A stretch of DNA of 6,841 nt from Patescibacteria group bacterium. GTDB lineage: Bacteria; Patescibacteriota; Microgenomatia; UBA1400; MFAQ01. The stretch lies in contig JAHITH010000087.1 in NCBI GenBank assembly GCA_018817845.1, positions 1-6,841 of the forward strand, in the 5' to 3' direction. Every line of letters begins with the position of its first letter. Position 1 is the first letter of the stretch. The position numbers and the translations under genes were made by a program. Under the pieces are notes generated by a model. It searched no databases, was not told the DNA's origin, and was given only the letters and a program-made list of their open reading frames with translations. Positions 6,673 through 6,841 of the stretch are shown piece after piece.

Positions 6673-6841
6673 TGGCAACTAAAAAAAAGAAAACCACCAA
6701 GAAAGCACCAAGCTCACTAGCCGAGCTAAGAAAAAAATATACAATGACCAGAATTAATATAAAGGCTGGCAGAGAAAAAAACACCAACGCTCATAAAAAA
6801 ATTAAAAAACAAATAGCCCAATTACTAACCAAGCAACCAAC
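6672..6841 (+). CDS. rpmC: Large subunit ribosomal protein L29 (uL29), partial, 3' end outside the window
   Basis: L29 is a small two-helix protein at the tunnel exit next to L23. Fifty-six full codons are visible before the window ends, with no stop. Residues 1-15 are a Lys-rich leader (MATKKKKTTKKAPSS). Then LAELRKKYTMTRINIKAG at 16-33 corresponds to the end of helix 1 and the turn (E. coli LREQFNLRMQAASG), and AHKKIKKQIAQLLT at 40-53 corresponds to helix 2 (family pattern I.K.RRDIARI.T). Most of helix 1 (usual KELRELSDEEL) seems missing or replaced by the basic leader. The identification rests on this weak alignment plus position: rpmC normally follows rplP in the S10 operon. The start is set by the TAATG overlap with rplP. 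It is Lys- and Asn-rich, like the rest of the operon. Confidence 0.85.
   Translation, partial: MATKKKKTTKKAPSSLAELRKKYTMTRINIKAGREKNTNAHKKIKKQIAQLLTKQP

Noticed and set aside
1..6841. Frequent CTAG tetranucleotides (roughly thirty by eye)
   Set aside because: The number is near what base composition predicts, so it shows only that CTAG is not avoided here.

Overview
The window is one uninterrupted, single-direction stretch of the bacterial translation gene cluster: the end of the str operon running straight into the S10 operon. The order on the + strand is fusA (3' half) - tuf - rpsJ - rplC - rplD - rplW - rplB - rpsS - rplV - rpsC - rplP - rpmC (5' part). All twelve genes encode elongation factors or ribosomal proteins. 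There is no mobile element, RNA gene, CRISPR array or accessory gene, and no stretch over 66 bases lacks a gene.

Layout: bases 3-2339 hold the elongation factors EF-G (cut by the window start) and EF-Tu, separated by a 66-base AT-rich gap, the only one big enough for a promoter. From 2361 on, genes are packed with gaps of 26 bases or fewer. There are two ATGA stop/start overlaps (rplC/rplD, rplD/rplW), a TAATG overlap (rplP/rpmC) and gaps of 1-11 bases elsewhere. Together the products build neighbouring parts of both ribosomal subunits. L2, L3, L4, L22, L23, L29 and L16 surround the peptidyl transferase centre and exit tunnel, and S3, S10 and S19 form the 30S head. EF-Tu and EF-G drive decoding and translocation.

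Organism: clearly bacterial, with bacterial-type EF-Tu, EF-G, L16 and S3 in bacterial gene order. Moderate GC, heavy use of AGA for arginine, no canonical Shine-Dalgarno sequence at any of eleven visible starts, shortened N-termini on L2 and L4, a Lys-rich L29 and several unusual residues in conserved loops suggest a streamlined uncultured lineage. The Candidate Phyla Radiation (Patescibacteria), perhaps near Microgenomates or Katanobacteria, is my best guess, but this is an impression that I cannot test here. TGA serves as a normal stop (rplC, rplD), which excludes the recoded UGA lineages.

I do not see a new biological system. What deserves a second look is variation inside universal proteins: an L2 lacking about 24 N-terminal residues and altered next to its key histidine, an EF-Tu with an EF-1A-like DAPGHRDY motif, and an S3 lacking one helicase lysine. 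At the DNA level, the absence of Shine-Dalgarno sequences and an A+C-rich coding strand also stand out.
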